DNA of 64,000 nucleotides from a bacterium (GTDB taxonomy: Bacteria > Vulcanimicrobiota > Vulcanimicrobiia > Vulcanimicrobiales > SCRA01): the NCBI GenBank assembly GCA_004298675.1, contig SCRI01000082.1, forward strand, positions 7,146-71,145, written 5' to 3'. This document shows, piece after piece, positions 15,864 through 24,929 of the stretch (the stretch's first letter is position 1; every line of letters starts with the position of its first letter). The notes beneath the pieces were generated by a model, which did no database searches, had not been told where the DNA came from, and saw nothing but the letters and a program-made list of their open reading frames with translations. The translations under genes and the position numbers were made by a program.

Positions 15864-16603
15864 CGGAGAACAACGGCGCCTTTCTCGAAACCGACGGCCT
15901 CGTCGCTGGATACGTCGAGGATATCCTCATCCTCAACGGCGTCTCCGTGAAAGCCTGGCCAGGCCGGATCGCGTGCGTGCTGGGCCCCAACGGCACCGGC
16001 AAATCGACGCTTCTGAAGACGATCTTCGGTTTTCTCCCCGCGCTGCGGGGCAGCGTGCGCCTCAAGGGCCGCGAGCTGCGTGGCTTGCCGCCGCGCGCCA
16101 TGCTGCGCCAGGGCGTCTGCTATCTGCCGCAGCACCCCAGCATCTTTCCATTCCACAGCGTCGAGGTAAATCTGCGCCTGGGCCTCTGGCGCAGCGGACT
16201 CAGCCGCGCGCAAATCGGCGAGCGCGTCGCGCGCATGGAGGCGCAGTTCCCGGTCTTGGCGGAGAAGCGCCGCCAGCCCGCGGGGCAGCTCTCCGGCGGT
16301 CAGCAGCGCCAACTAGAGATGGCACGCAGCCTGCTGCTGGACCCCGACGTCTTCCTCATCGACGAACCGACCGCCGGCGTAGATCCCAAGACCAGCACCG
16401 AGATCTACCAGCGCATCCTGGCGCTGGCCAAGGAGCGCGGCAAAGCGATCCTGCTGGTAGATCAGGACATACGGCACGCCCTCGAAATCTCCGACTACGT
16501 TTACGTCATGCAGACCGGCGCCATCATCGAAGAGGGCGCACGCAGCGAGTTCGGCGGCGACACGCAGGCGCTGGTGGCACGCTGGCTACACGCCGGCGCT
16601 TGA
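15860..16603 (+). CDS. livF: Liv-type ABC ATPase LivF (system 1)
   Basis: 247 residues, ATG overlapping the livG stop. Walker A GPNGTGKST, LPQHPSIFPFHSVEVNLRLG, signature LSGGQQRQLEMARSLLLDPDVFLIDEPTAGVDPK and LLVDQDIRHALEISDYVYVM are typical of LivF. It completes a four-component transporter with the receptor at 12029. Energises uptake by ATP hydrolysis on the cytoplasmic face. Confidence 0.94.
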   Translation: MTENNGAFLETDGLVAGYVEDILILNGVSVKAWPGRIACVLGPNGTGKSTLLKTIFGFLPALRGSVRLKGRELRGLPPRAMLRQGVCYLPQHPSIFPFHSVEVNLRLGLWRSGLSRAQIGERVARMEAQFPVLAEKRRQPAGQLSGGQQRQLEMARSLLLDPDVFLIDEPTAGVDPKTSTEIYQRILALAKERGKAILLVDQDIRHALEISDYVYVMQTGAIIEEGARSEFGGDTQALVARWLHAGA

Positions 16604-16618
16604 GAAGGGAGTCCCGCG

Positions 16619-17911
16619 ATGGCTCTGACGACACGGTCCACACAAGCGTTGCTCGAGCTATGGCGCACCGCCGTGCCGCGCGGTGTCAGCAACGCCCATC
16701 CGATCTTCATCGACCGCGCCGAGGGCGCGCGCGTCTGGGATACCGACGGTGGAGAGTACATCGACTTCATCGGCGGCATCGGCGTCCTGAACGTGGGCCA
16801 TCGGCATCCGCACGTCCTGGCGGCGGTAGAGGCGCAGCTCCAGCGGCTGATGCACACGTGCTTCCAAGTAGCGCTGTACGACACGTACGTTCTGCTGGCC
16901 GACGCGCTCAACCGCGTGACGCCGGGGGCGTTCGCCAAGAAGACGCTGCTGCTGACGACGGGCGCCGAGGCCATCGAGAACGCGGTGAAGATCGCGCGGC
17001 AGGCCACGGGCCGCGCCGCGATCGTGACGTTCTCGCACGGCTTCCACGGGCGCACGCTGCTGACCCTGAGCATGACCGGCAAGAGCGCGCCGTACAAACA
17101 GAAGTTCGGCCCGTACAGTCCGGAGATCTACCATGCGCCCTATCCCTACGAATATCGCGGCTGGAGCAGCGCGGATGCGCTGCAGGCGCTGCGCGAGCTC
17201 TTCGAGACGCAGGTGCAGCCGGAGTGCGTCGCCGCCGTGGTGATCGAGCCGGTGCTCGGCGAGGGCGGCTTCGTGCCCGCGCCCAAAGAGTTTCTCGTCC
17301 AACTGCGCGAGCTCACGCAACGCCACGGCATCTTGCTCGTGGCCGACGAGATCCAATGCGGCTTCGGCCGCACCGGCAAGATGTTCGCCATCGAGCACAG
17401 CGGCGTCGTCCCGGATCTCGTGGTCATGGCCAAGAGTCTAGCGGCCGGCCTGCCGCTATCCGCCGTATGCGGGCGTGCGGACGTCATGGACGCGGCGGAG
17501 CCGGGCGGCTTGGGCGGAACGTACGCCGGCAACCCCGTCGCGTGCGCCGCGGCGCTGGCGGTGCTCGAGATCTTCGAGCGCGAGCACCTGCTGGAGCGCG
17601 CGCGGCGCGTGGGCGCGGCGATCGCGCAAACCATGCACGCGCTGCACGCGAGTTACCGCGAAGTCGGCGACGTCCGTGGATTAGGCGCGATGATGGCGAT
17701 GGAGTTGGTAAGCGATCGGGAGACGAAGGTGCCGGATGCCGCGGCGGCGGAGCGGCTGGTCGAAGCCGCCCGCCGCCGGGGACTTCTGCTGCTGCGCGCC
17801 GGGCTTGCGAACAACGCGATTCGCGTGCTCGTGCCGCTGACCGTACCGGATGCGGATCTCGACGCGGGGCTGCAGCGTCTGACCAGGAGCGCCGAGGAAG
17901 CGTTGAGCTAG
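16619..17911 (+). CDS. Class III aminotransferase (GabT-like)
   Basis: 430 residues, 15 bp after livF. PLP type I fold marks: ALLLTTGAEAIENAVKIARQATGR, FSHGFHGRT, VVIEPVLGEGGF, VADEIQCGFGRTGKMFAIEHSGVVPDLVVMAKSLAAGLPLSAV, where the lysine of AKSL is the PLP Schiff base, and GTYAGNPVACAAALAVLE. The closest named family is 4-aminobutyrate/5-aminovalerate aminotransferase; omega-amino acids or ornithine are alternatives. In the transporter operon it would deaminate the imported amino compound to an aldehyde or 2-oxo acid. Its stop shares CTAG with the convergent SDR. Confidence 0.9.
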   Translation: MALTTRSTQALLELWRTAVPRGVSNAHPIFIDRAEGARVWDTDGGEYIDFIGGIGVLNVGHRHPHVLAAVEAQLQRLMHTCFQVALYDTYVLLADALNRVTPGAFAKKTLLLTTGAEAIENAVKIARQATGRAAIVTFSHGFHGRTLLTLSMTGKSAPYKQKFGPYSPEIYHAPYPYEYRGWSSADALQALRELFETQVQPECVAAVVIEPVLGEGGFVPAPKEFLVQLRELTQRHGILLVADEIQCGFGRTGKMFAIEHSGVVPDLVVMAKSLAAGLPLSAVCGRADVMDAAEPGGLGGTYAGNPVACAAALAVLEIFEREHLLERARRVGAAIAQTMHALHASYREVGDVRGLGAMMAMELVSDRETKVPDAAAAERLVEAARRRGLLLLRAGLANNAIRVLVPLTVPDADLDAGLQRLTRSAEEALS

Positions 17912-18669
17912 TTGAAGACGAGGCCGCCGTCCACGACTAGGTTCTGGCCGGTGACCGCACGCGCCCAAGGACTGGCAAAAAAGAGCACGGCATCGGCGGC
18001 CTCCGGCAGGGTGATGACGCGGCGCAGTGGCGTATTGGCGGCGATGAGGTCGAAGACGGCTTCCGGCGTGGCGGCGCTCGCATCCGTCGTGCGCAAGAGT
18101 CCGCCGGAGACCATGTTGACGGTGATCCCCAGCGGTCCGAGCTCAGCCGCCGCGGTCCGGGTCAGCGCAAGCAAGGCCGCCTTTGCGGCGACATAGTCAT
18201 GGTACGGCACCACGGGATTCTGAAAGAGATTGGTACCGATCGTGATGATGCGGCCGAAACCGGCGCTAGCCATCGCTGGGCGCACCGCATGCACGAGATT
18301 CAGCGCCCCTTTGACTGAGGTGTCGAGCTGAGCCGCTACGTCATCCCACGAGAGCGCATCGAGCTTGGTGCGTGCGTCGCCATTGAACGAGAAATCCGCC
18401 AGCGCATTATGAACAACCGTGGTTGGAGCACCCAGCGACGCCGTCACCTCAGCCACCATTCGCTCCACCGCGCCGGCGTCACGCACGTCCGCCTGAAACG
18501 TGCGCGCATCACCGCCGAGTTGTGCCGCCAGCGCCTCCGCCTGCTCGCGGCTGGCGCGGTAGTTGAGCGCAACCTTCGCGCCTTCACGGGCGAACGCTTC
18601 CGCGATCGCCGCGCCTAGCCCACGCCCCGCACCGGTGACGAGAACCGTCTGCTCACTGAGATCAAACAT
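17908..18669 (-). CDS. Short-chain dehydrogenase/reductase (FabG-like)
   Basis: 253 residues from the ATG at 18667-18669. NAD(P) motif TGAGRGLGAAIAEAF at residues about 12-26 and catalytic Y-x3-K in HDYVAAKAALLALTR; the usual catalytic serine 13 residues before the tyrosine reads threonine. PLGITVNMVSGGLLRT and VTGQNLVVDGGL are the family C-terminal marks. It starts 8 bp inside the hemQ stop region and so belongs to the dinB-hemQ transcript. Annotators would call it 3-oxoacyl-ACP reductase-like, but substrate is uncertain. Confidence 0.88.
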   Translation of the reverse strand: MFDLSEQTVLVTGAGRGLGAAIAEAFAREGAKVALNYRASREQAEALAAQLGGDARTFQADVRDAGAVERMVAEVTASLGAPTTVVHNALADFSFNGDARTKLDALSWDDVAAQLDTSVKGALNLVHAVRPAMASAGFGRIITIGTNLFQNPVVPYHDYVAAKAALLALTRTAAAELGPLGITVNMVSGGLLRTTDASAATPEAVFDLIAANTPLRRVITLPEAADAVLFFASPWARAVTGQNLVVDGGLVFN

Positions 18670-19330
18670 ACTGCGACAAGCCCTCTTCCAGATCGAAATA
18701 CCGGCCGACGATAAACGGGTGTTCGTCCTGCATATACAATCTCGACTTCGACTCCCGCAGCTTCCGGACACAATCGACGAGCCGGCCCAACTCGTTCGTC
18801 TCAAACGTCAGTAGCCACTCGTAGTCACCTAAACCGAACGCATACACGCCATTCGTGAGAATGTCCGGCACGAACTCGTGGCCGATATCGCCGTGATCGC
18901 CGATCAGAGCTTTTCTCTCCCACTTGGGGAGCAGGTAGTACTCAGGCCTCCGGATGAACGGGTAGAAGCAGAGGTACTTTCTCGGCGTCATCCCCACGGC
19001 AAACGAAGTAGGATGCTCCGAGAACTCGAACGGCTTCGTAATCCCGGTGAATGCATGCGGCGTTTCAACGTATTTGCCGAACGCCGACCGGCGCAGGGCG
19101 AGCTGTAAATCCTGGATGTCTTCGAAGGAGTCGCTGAACATCCAAAACATGACGTCCGTGTGCCCCTGGAATCCCTGCACGACATACGTGCCGCGCAGCC
19201 CAACCTTATCTTCGCAGCGGTGGAAGAGCTCAACCACCTCTCGTACGGCGGCGGTCTTTTCGCCTTTCTCTTGCCGGCTCCACGCGGGCGTGAATTTTAT
19301 AGCGAGATGGGCCGTAAATTGCTCTTGCAT
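18662..19330 (-). CDS. hemQ: Chlorite dismutase-like protein, coproheme decarboxylase HemQ
   Basis: 222 residues. Family marks are LRGTYVVQGFQGHTDVMFWMFSD in the N-terminal ferredoxin-like half and YPFIRRPEYYLLPKWERKALIGDHGDIGHEF in the C-terminal half. The tyrosine of EYYLLP and the histidine of GDHGDIG fit the catalytic tyrosine and proximal haem ligand of HemQ. HemQ makes haem from coprohaem III in the Gram-positive style pathway, so its presence suggests that pathway. Base composition looks less GC-rich than its neighbours. Lies in an operon with DinB-like and SDR genes. Confidence 0.88.
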   Translation of the reverse strand: MQEQFTAHLAIKFTPAWSRQEKGEKTAAVREVVELFHRCEDKVGLRGTYVVQGFQGHTDVMFWMFSDSFEDIQDLQLALRRSAFGKYVETPHAFTGITKPFEFSEHPTSFAVGMTPRKYLCFYPFIRRPEYYLLPKWERKALIGDHGDIGHEFVPDILTNGVYAFGLGDYEWLLTFETNELGRLVDCVRKLRESKSRLYMQDEHPFIVGRYFDLEEGLSQYV

Positions 19331-19362
19331 GTCGCATTCCTCCGCTTCTGGAGCAGGCTCTT

Positions 19363-19845
19363 CTAGATCCTAGGCTTGGCTTTTTCAATTTGATCGACGT
19401 GATATTGTTCGTGCAGCCAGATGAAGTCGACGAGATTCTTCAAACTGATCTTGCCGAACAGCGGATGATCCATCGATTTTTCCGTCAAGACGGTTTCATG
19501 GGTCTTGTTGAAGATGTACTGCAGGTACTTGAATCGCGATTCTTCCAAGAGGCGTATCAGCTGCGCCTTGGATAGCGAGCCCGGCGGCGATGCCGTTCCC
19601 ACTTGGCTGCTCTCAAACGTTTCGATGAGAGGTGCCACATCGCGCTCTTCGACTTTTCCGCCGGTACCCGGCAACGCGTTGAGCAACGTCTCGACGATGC
19701 CTTTTTCGGTATCGCAGACATGAGAAACAATCTGCGCGATGCTCCAGCCACCACCACCGGGCGATTTATTCAGTTGCTCCTCAGACAAGCTATCCAAGCT
19801 GGCCATGAGCCTTCTACGGGTTTTTCCAAGGTTAGCAATCAGCAT
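19363..19845 (-). CDS. DinB-superfamily protein
   Basis: 160 residues, helical bundle. The DinB metal-site histidine pattern is visible: WSIAQIVSHVCDTE around residues 34-47 and WLHEQYHVDQI near the C-terminus. The family binds a divalent metal and includes thiol-dependent transferases such as mycothiol/bacillithiol enzymes; no substrate can be assigned. A GGAG lies about 8 nt before the ATG. It is 32 bp upstream of hemQ, and a minus-strand TTGACA (19882-19887) before it may be its -35 box. Thiol-related chemistry beside haem synthesis is plausible only as inference. Confidence 0.78.
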   Translation of the reverse strand: MLIANLGKTRRRLMASLDSLSEEQLNKSPGGGGWSIAQIVSHVCDTEKGIVETLLNALPGTGGKVEERDVAPLIETFESSQVGTASPPGSLSKAQLIRLLEESRFKYLQYIFNKTHETVLTEKSMDHPLFGKISLKNLVDFIWLHEQYHVDQIEKAKPRI

Positions 19846-19996
19846 CGGCGCTGCTCCCTACAGTACGTACGTCTTGAGTTCTGTCAACGCGGCCGTGGTC
19901 CAGCGTACAGATTTGCGGGCTCGCGGGGTATGACATAGGTCCGAGCTCTCCAGGACGGAGGTTTCAGGTGACCCGGGCGAGCAGAAGCCTTGGTCA

Positions 19997-21412
19997 ATGT
20001 CCGATTCTTCAGATCCTCGCCGCTGGCGCGCGCTGCTCGTGCTTTCGGCGGCACAACTCGTGCTCATGCTGGACATGAGCGTGGTGAACGTCGCACTAGC
20101 ACCCGTTCAGCACGATCTCCACTTTAGCCCCACCGGCCTCGCCTGGATCATCGATGCTTACGCGTTGCCGTTTGGCGGGCTCTTACTCCTGGCGGGGCGC
20201 GTTGCCGATCTCATTGGAAGAAAGAGGACGTTCCTAGGCGGACTTGCGTGTTTTGCGCTTTCCTCGGCCCTAGGGGGACTTGCGCAGACGCCGGCGCTGC
20301 TGATCGTCGCACGCTGCGTCCAGGGGGCTTCGGCAGCCTTCGTCGCGCCTTCGGCCCTCGCGCTGCTGTCGCTGCTCTTTCCGCACCCACGCGAACGCGC
20401 GACCGCCTTTTCGGTATGGGGCGGCCTGCGCGGCGCCGGTGTCACGCTCGGCGTCGTGCTCTCCGGAGCCCTTGTCGGACTGCTTTCCTGGCGCTGGCTC
20501 TTCTTTCTCAACGTCCCCGTCGCCGCGGCACTCCTGCTGCTGGCCTGGCGATTGCTCGATGAGAGCCGGATCCCGGGCGAAAGCCGCCGCCTCGACGTCG
20601 CAGGCGCAGTACTCGTGACGAGCGGCTTCACGCTCATCGCGTTCGGCCTCTTACGGACGGCGGGATCGTCGTGGGCCGCGCCCATGACCATCCTGGCGCT
20701 GGCGCTGGGACTGCTCCTGACGCTGCTCTTCATCGTGGTGGAGGCGCACGACGAGCACCCGCTCGTGCCGTTGCCGTTCTTCTCCTCGCCGCGGCGATCG
20801 ATCGGAAATCTATCGTTGGCGCTCTTCAGCGCTGGCTTGGCCGTGCTCTTCTTCAGCCTGCCGCTCTACCTCCAGAACGTCCTCGGCTACTCGGTCTTGC
20901 GCACGGGCCTGGCGTTCCTGCCCGTGGGCCCAACGTTCATCGTCATGGCCTACCTGAGCCCGTTCGTGATACGCCGGCTCGGCGAGCGCATCACCATGGG
21001 CGCAGGGCTCTCGATCGTCACGGTATCGTTCCTGCTGCTCTCACGCCTGAGCGTAGACGCATCGTATCTCGCGACGGTCTTGCCGAGCCTGATCCTTTTC
21101 CCGCTGGGAGGAGCCATGGTCGTCACCGCGGGCACGATTGCCGGCATCTCGGGAACGGATGCGAAGAATGCCGGCTTGGCAGGCGGGGTCAATAACGTGG
21201 CCCAGCAGATGGGCATGGCGCTGGGGTTGGCCGCGCTCGTTTCCCTAGGCAGCGCACGTTCACGAGCGCTCCTCGCTCGCGGAATCACGCACTCGCAGGC
21301 GCTGACGAGCGGCTTTGCGTTGAGCTTCAGCGTCACCGCGATCGCCGTGCTGGTGATGGCCATCTACGTGTTCGGGCGTTCTGCTACCGGCGCCGAGCAC
21401 GGCCGATCCTAG
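19997..21412 (+). CDS. MFS drug exporter, DHA2 (14-helix) type
   Basis: 471 residues with about 14 hydrophobic segments. The N-terminal signature LDMSVVNVALAPVQHDL (motif D1) and GRVADLIGRKRTF (motif A) are DHA2 hallmarks, and RGAGVTLGVVLSGALVG resembles motif C of antiporters. It probably exports drugs or metabolites by proton antiport. It is divergent from the dinB-hemQ group and its stop shares CTAG with the convergent dehydrogenase gene. The substrate is unknown. Confidence 0.9.
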   Translation: MSDSSDPRRWRALLVLSAAQLVLMLDMSVVNVALAPVQHDLHFSPTGLAWIIDAYALPFGGLLLLAGRVADLIGRKRTFLGGLACFALSSALGGLAQTPALLIVARCVQGASAAFVAPSALALLSLLFPHPRERATAFSVWGGLRGAGVTLGVVLSGALVGLLSWRWLFFLNVPVAAALLLLAWRLLDESRIPGESRRLDVAGAVLVTSGFTLIAFGLLRTAGSSWAAPMTILALALGLLLTLLFIVVEAHDEHPLVPLPFFSSPRRSIGNLSLALFSAGLAVLFFSLPLYLQNVLGYSVLRTGLAFLPVGPTFIVMAYLSPFVIRRLGERITMGAGLSIVTVSFLLLSRLSVDASYLATVLPSLILFPLGGAMVVTAGTIAGISGTDAKNAGLAGGVNNVAQQMGMALGLAALVSLGSARSRALLARGITHSQALTSGFALSFSVTAIAVLVMAIYVFGRSATGAEHGRS

Positions 21413-22365
21413 TAACCGCGCTCGAGGTCGACCACGCTACATAGCGGCTCGCCTGCGGCGAAACGGCGCAAATTCTCCAGAATCGGCGGGGCGACGTCCT
21501 CCGGCCGGTTGATGCCGGAGACGTGCGGCGTGATGAAGACACCAGGGCAGTTCCACAGGGGGCTCTCCGGCGGCAACGGCTCCTCTTCGAAGACGTCGAT
21601 CGCCGCGCCGGCGATCAAGCCGCGCTCGAGTGCCGCGATGAGATTCGCCGCCGGCAGAGCGCTGCCGCGACCGACGTTGACAACGAAGCAGTCCGGCTTG
21701 AGCAGCGCCAGCCGCTCGAGCGACATGAAGTTCTGCGTCTGCGCGGTCGCCGGGAGCGCGAGCACGAGCACGTCGCAGTGGGCGAAGAACTCGGCCACCT
21801 CATCCAGCGCGTACACGCGCTCTACGCTCGCTGCCGGCGCGGCGGTGCGGCGGACGCCGATGGCGTGCGCACCGAGAGCCGCAGCGCGTTTGGCGATCTC
21901 CGTGCCGACCGAGCCCAGACCTGCGATCCCAACCGTCTTGCCTGTGAAGCGTAGCGGCGCAAACGGCTCCCAGGCGTGGCGCCGCTGCTGTTCTACGATA
22001 CGCGGGATGCGCTGGAAGTGTGCCAGAACGTAGGCAACGACGTACTCCGCGATGGCGGCGCCGAAGACGCCGCGCACGTTGGTGACCGTAACTCCGCGCA
22101 AGCGCTCCTGCGCGGGAACGACGGCGTCGACGCCGGTCCCAATGATCTGCAGCCATTCGAGTTGGCCGGCATAGTCGAAGGCGGTAGCGGGGACGCCCCA
22201 CGCGAGGATGACCCGCGCTCGCGCAAAGCGCTCGCGACACTCGGCCGCGCTCGCGGCGACGGCGACGCGGTAAGCAGGCGCCTGTTCTGAGATCAAGCGA
22301 GCGAGAGAGGCGTCGGTCTGCGGATCACCGCTGGAGATCACGAGATCGATGGTCTGGGGCGGCAT
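21409..22365 (-). CDS. D-2-hydroxyacid dehydrogenase
   Basis: 318 residues from the ATG at 22363-22365; an earlier in-frame GTG at 22384-22386 lacks a better ribosome site. The NAD-binding motif VGIAGLGSVGTEIAKRAAALG, VVNVGRGSALPAANLIAAL, IDVFEEEPLPPESPLWNCPGVFITPH and the catalytic histidine region PHVSG mark the family, along with RGVFGAAIAEYVVAYVLAH near the start. It likely reduces or oxidises a 2-oxo/2-hydroxy acid made by the two hydrolases upstream in the operon. It is the last gene of the run that begins with the Pot-type transporter. Confidence 0.9.
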   Translation of the reverse strand: MPPQTIDLVISSGDPQTDASLARLISEQAPAYRVAVAASAAECRERFARARVILAWGVPATAFDYAGQLEWLQIIGTGVDAVVPAQERLRGVTVTNVRGVFGAAIAEYVVAYVLAHFQRIPRIVEQQRRHAWEPFAPLRFTGKTVGIAGLGSVGTEIAKRAAALGAHAIGVRRTAAPAASVERVYALDEVAEFFAHCDVLVLALPATAQTQNFMSLERLALLKPDCFVVNVGRGSALPAANLIAALERGLIAGAAIDVFEEEPLPPESPLWNCPGVFITPHVSGINRPEDVAPPILENLRRFAAGEPLCSVVDLERGY

Positions 22366-22444
22366 GCGAAGGTTGTTTTGCCTCACAACAGCTTGGCTCC
22401 CGGCGCGCCGTGGAGCACGGCTGGCGTTCGCCGGGTCAACGGTC

Positions 22445-23686
22445 TTACGCCAGCTCTTCCTTGAAGAAGTGCCCCGACTTCATGATCGCGATGAGGTGCT
22501 CTCCCTGCCCCGTGAGCAACGAGATGTCGCGCAGCGGATTCCCGTCAACGACCAGAATATCAGCCAGTGCGCCGGGTTCTATACACCCGAGCTGATCTTG
22601 CATCCGGAGGATCTCGGCGTTGACGGCCGTTGCACTCGCAATGATCTCGCTGGGCTTGAGCACGTTGGCCCGGATCCGAAACTCGTCACTTTGGTACTTG
22701 TGCATCTCGCCGAGCAGATCGGTACCGAAGCCGACTCTTACACCGGCCTGCTTGAAGATCTCAAGTGAATGGAAGCCCGCTTCCCGAACCGCCGCTACCT
22801 TCGCGATGCTTTCCGGATAGAGCCCAAAGTGCTCGCCATGATTGGCAAGCGCATCGTACGTGACGAGCGTTGGAACCGCATAGACACTGCAATCGTGCAT
22901 TCGCTTGGCCGTCTCCTCGTCGACGAGGTTGCCATGCTCGATCGTTCGAACGCCGCAATCAGTGGCGCGACGAATCGCACGCGGTGTATAGGCGTGCGCC
23001 ATGACGTAGGTATTCGTCGCTTCGGCTTCCTCTACGATGGCGCGAATCTCATCGAGTGAAAAGCCGGTGTTATCGATCCGGTCCGCCGACGATGCTACCC
23101 CGCCCGAGGCCGTGATTTTGATTTGCGTCGCTCCTTTGAGGAGCTCCTCACGCGCCGCCCGCCGGACGTTGTCGACGCCATCTTCGATACGCGTCAGCAT
23201 CCCAAGCCGATCCGAACAGCACGACGGCTCGATATGGTCCGTCCGCCGGCGGAAGTCGCCATGACCGCCGGTCTGGCTGAGCGCTTTCCCCGACGGGAAG
23301 ATCCGCGGGCCCTGGACGTATCCTTCTTCGATGGCCTGGGCGAGGAAGAAGTCCGCGCCTGCCGCATCCCGCACCGTCGTGAACCCGCGCGACAGCATCG
23401 AACGAAGCACCGGGATCGCCGCGTATGCGGTAGTGACGTTGGGCAGCCCGGCGTTAGCGGTCGGGTTGGCGATAACCGACATGACATGCACATGGCAGTC
23501 GATAAGACCGGGCATGACGGTCTTACCGTGCACGTCTACTGCTCGCGCGTTGGGCGATACAATCCTCCGGTCAGACACCTCCCGGATACGGTCGCCCTCG
23601 ACGAGAATATCGTATCCTTCGCGAAGGCTATCCTCGCCCGGGACGAGCAATGCGCAATTTCGAAGTACGAGCTGTTCCACCATCAT
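22445..23686 (-). CDS. Metal-dependent amidohydrolase (imidazolonepropionase/Xaa-Pro dipeptidase-like)
   Basis: 413 residues with the amidohydrolase ligands HVH in LIDCHVHV (residues about 65-68), a carbamylated-lysine-type K in ATQIKITASGG, histidines in VMAHAYT and IEHGNL, and the aspartate of GFGTDLLG. The C-terminal GALADILVVDGNP is typical of the family. It hydrolyses a cyclic amide or peptide-like bond. ATGATG begins it, with GGAG directly before; the second ATG (23683) or the GTG (23680) is possible. It lies 15 bp from the M24 gene, so the two probably process the same imported compound. Confidence 0.88.
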   Translation of the reverse strand: MMVEQLVLRNCALLVPGEDSLREGYDILVEGDRIREVSDRRIVSPNARAVDVHGKTVMPGLIDCHVHVMSVIANPTANAGLPNVTTAYAAIPVLRSMLSRGFTTVRDAAGADFFLAQAIEEGYVQGPRIFPSGKALSQTGGHGDFRRRTDHIEPSCCSDRLGMLTRIEDGVDNVRRAAREELLKGATQIKITASGGVASSADRIDNTGFSLDEIRAIVEEAEATNTYVMAHAYTPRAIRRATDCGVRTIEHGNLVDEETAKRMHDCSVYAVPTLVTYDALANHGEHFGLYPESIAKVAAVREAGFHSLEIFKQAGVRVGFGTDLLGEMHKYQSDEFRIRANVLKPSEIIASATAVNAEILRMQDQLGCIEPGALADILVVDGNPLRDISLLTGQGEHLIAIMKSGHFFKEELA

Positions 23687-23701
23687 CTCCCAAACGTTGA
23701 G

Positions 23702-24892
23702 TTAAACCGGCAGCGTGCACTCGTCGAGCCCACGCGGTGAGGCGGTGAGCACTTCAGGCTCCAGGCCGACCACGACCGTATCATCGATCCTGAATCCGCC
23801 CAATCCGTACACGTAGATGCCGGGCTCAATCGAATACACTTCGTTCGCTCTCAGCGGCCGCTGGTTGAACGGCATATCATCCGGGTACTCGTGTCCCTGC
23901 ACGCCCAAGCCGTGGCCCGTGCGATGCAGAATCCGATCTCCGAAGCCTGCCTTCTCGATCACCTCCTGTGCGGCCGCATCGATGTCAGACACGCGATTTC
24001 CTAAACGAGCGGCATCTTTGCCGGCGGCATTCGCCGCGTGAGCAGCCGCGAAGGCCTCGCGCTGTACGCCACCCGGCCGGCCGACGAAATAGGTCCGCTC
24101 GTTCTCGGTCATCATACCGTTGAGGCGCATGTTACAGATCACGACGACACCGTCGCCCTCTTGGAATCTCGCACCGGTGGGCGCCCCATTGCCGTGCGGC
24201 GACGAAGAGTCGACACCGGTCAGCGTCATGCAGCGCGGCTCGAGATGCTCACCCGGATACCGCCTCGCACCTTCCTCCGCGACCATGCCGGCGAGCGTGA
24301 AGTCGAGCTCTTGTACGAGACGCCCCGGCCGGATCAATTTTCGATAGAGCTCTTGCCCAAAGTCGCACAGCGCGGCGGCCTGGCGATGGAGGGTGAGCTC
24401 CTCCCCATGCTTCACCCAGCGCATTACCCTCAGATCCTCAAGCAGCTCGACGAACTTGAGCTCGGGAGCAGCGGCGGCTACTTTCCCGGCCCATCCCGCG
24501 CCGGACTCCACTCCGATCCTGCTATGCCCCAGCCCGTGCTGCCGCAGCAGCCCGGCCACCAGCCCGGGCCACTCCGCACGCGTAGGCAGGCGCCCCGTCA
24601 AGCGCACATGCTCGCCGTAGAAGTGCACGTCTCCAGGCCAGAACGCGCCACGCTCTTGGTGAAAGCGTACGTGATTGGTCGAGAGCTCGTGCATCACGAC
24701 GAATGGCTCGCCGTCCTTCGGCACCACGGCGGCAATCGGTCGTTCCCAGGTCTGCACGTCTACATGAAAGTTCGTAGCAAACTGGAAGAACTCGGGACTG
24801 CTGAATAACAGCGCGGCGACGTGATTTGCCTCCATGACGTCGCGCATCAGCTTTCGACGATACCCGAATACGGATTCCGATAGGAATGCCAT
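23702..24892 (-). CDS. M24 family hydrolase (Xaa-Pro peptidase-like) with divergent ligands
   Basis: 396 residues from the ATG at 24890-24892, preceded by GAGGAG. The creatinase N-terminal half is followed by a pita-bread fold with GTGHGLGVQGHEYP, VYSIEPGIYV and GGFRIDD. The dinuclear-metal positions differ from Xaa-Pro peptidases: the usual aspartates read NMRLNGMMTENERTYF (Asn and Glu) and the last glutamate reads Asp. Creatinase and some other M24 members also depart from the classical ligands, so the reaction may be on a small amide rather than a peptide. Operon position after the Pot-type transporter supports uptake-coupled hydrolysis. Confidence 0.86.
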   Translation of the reverse strand: MAFLSESVFGYRRKLMRDVMEANHVAALLFSSPEFFQFATNFHVDVQTWERPIAAVVPKDGEPFVVMHELSTNHVRFHQERGAFWPGDVHFYGEHVRLTGRLPTRAEWPGLVAGLLRQHGLGHSRIGVESGAGWAGKVAAAAPELKFVELLEDLRVMRWVKHGEELTLHRQAAALCDFGQELYRKLIRPGRLVQELDFTLAGMVAEEGARRYPGEHLEPRCMTLTGVDSSSPHGNGAPTGARFQEGDGVVVICNMRLNGMMTENERTYFVGRPGGVQREAFAAAHAANAAGKDAARLGNRVSDIDAAAQEVIEKAGFGDRILHRTGHGLGVQGHEYPDDMPFNQRPLRANEVYSIEPGIYVYGLGGFRIDDTVVVGLEPEVLTASPRGLDECTLPV

Positions 24893-24929
24893 GGACGATT
24901 CTCCTCGGTGGTACGGAGCGCGCGATCCG

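Noticed and set aside
15973-17940. 655-codon plus-strand frame
   Set aside because: Overlaps livF and the aminotransferase in another frame; alanine/arginine-rich translation without motifs.
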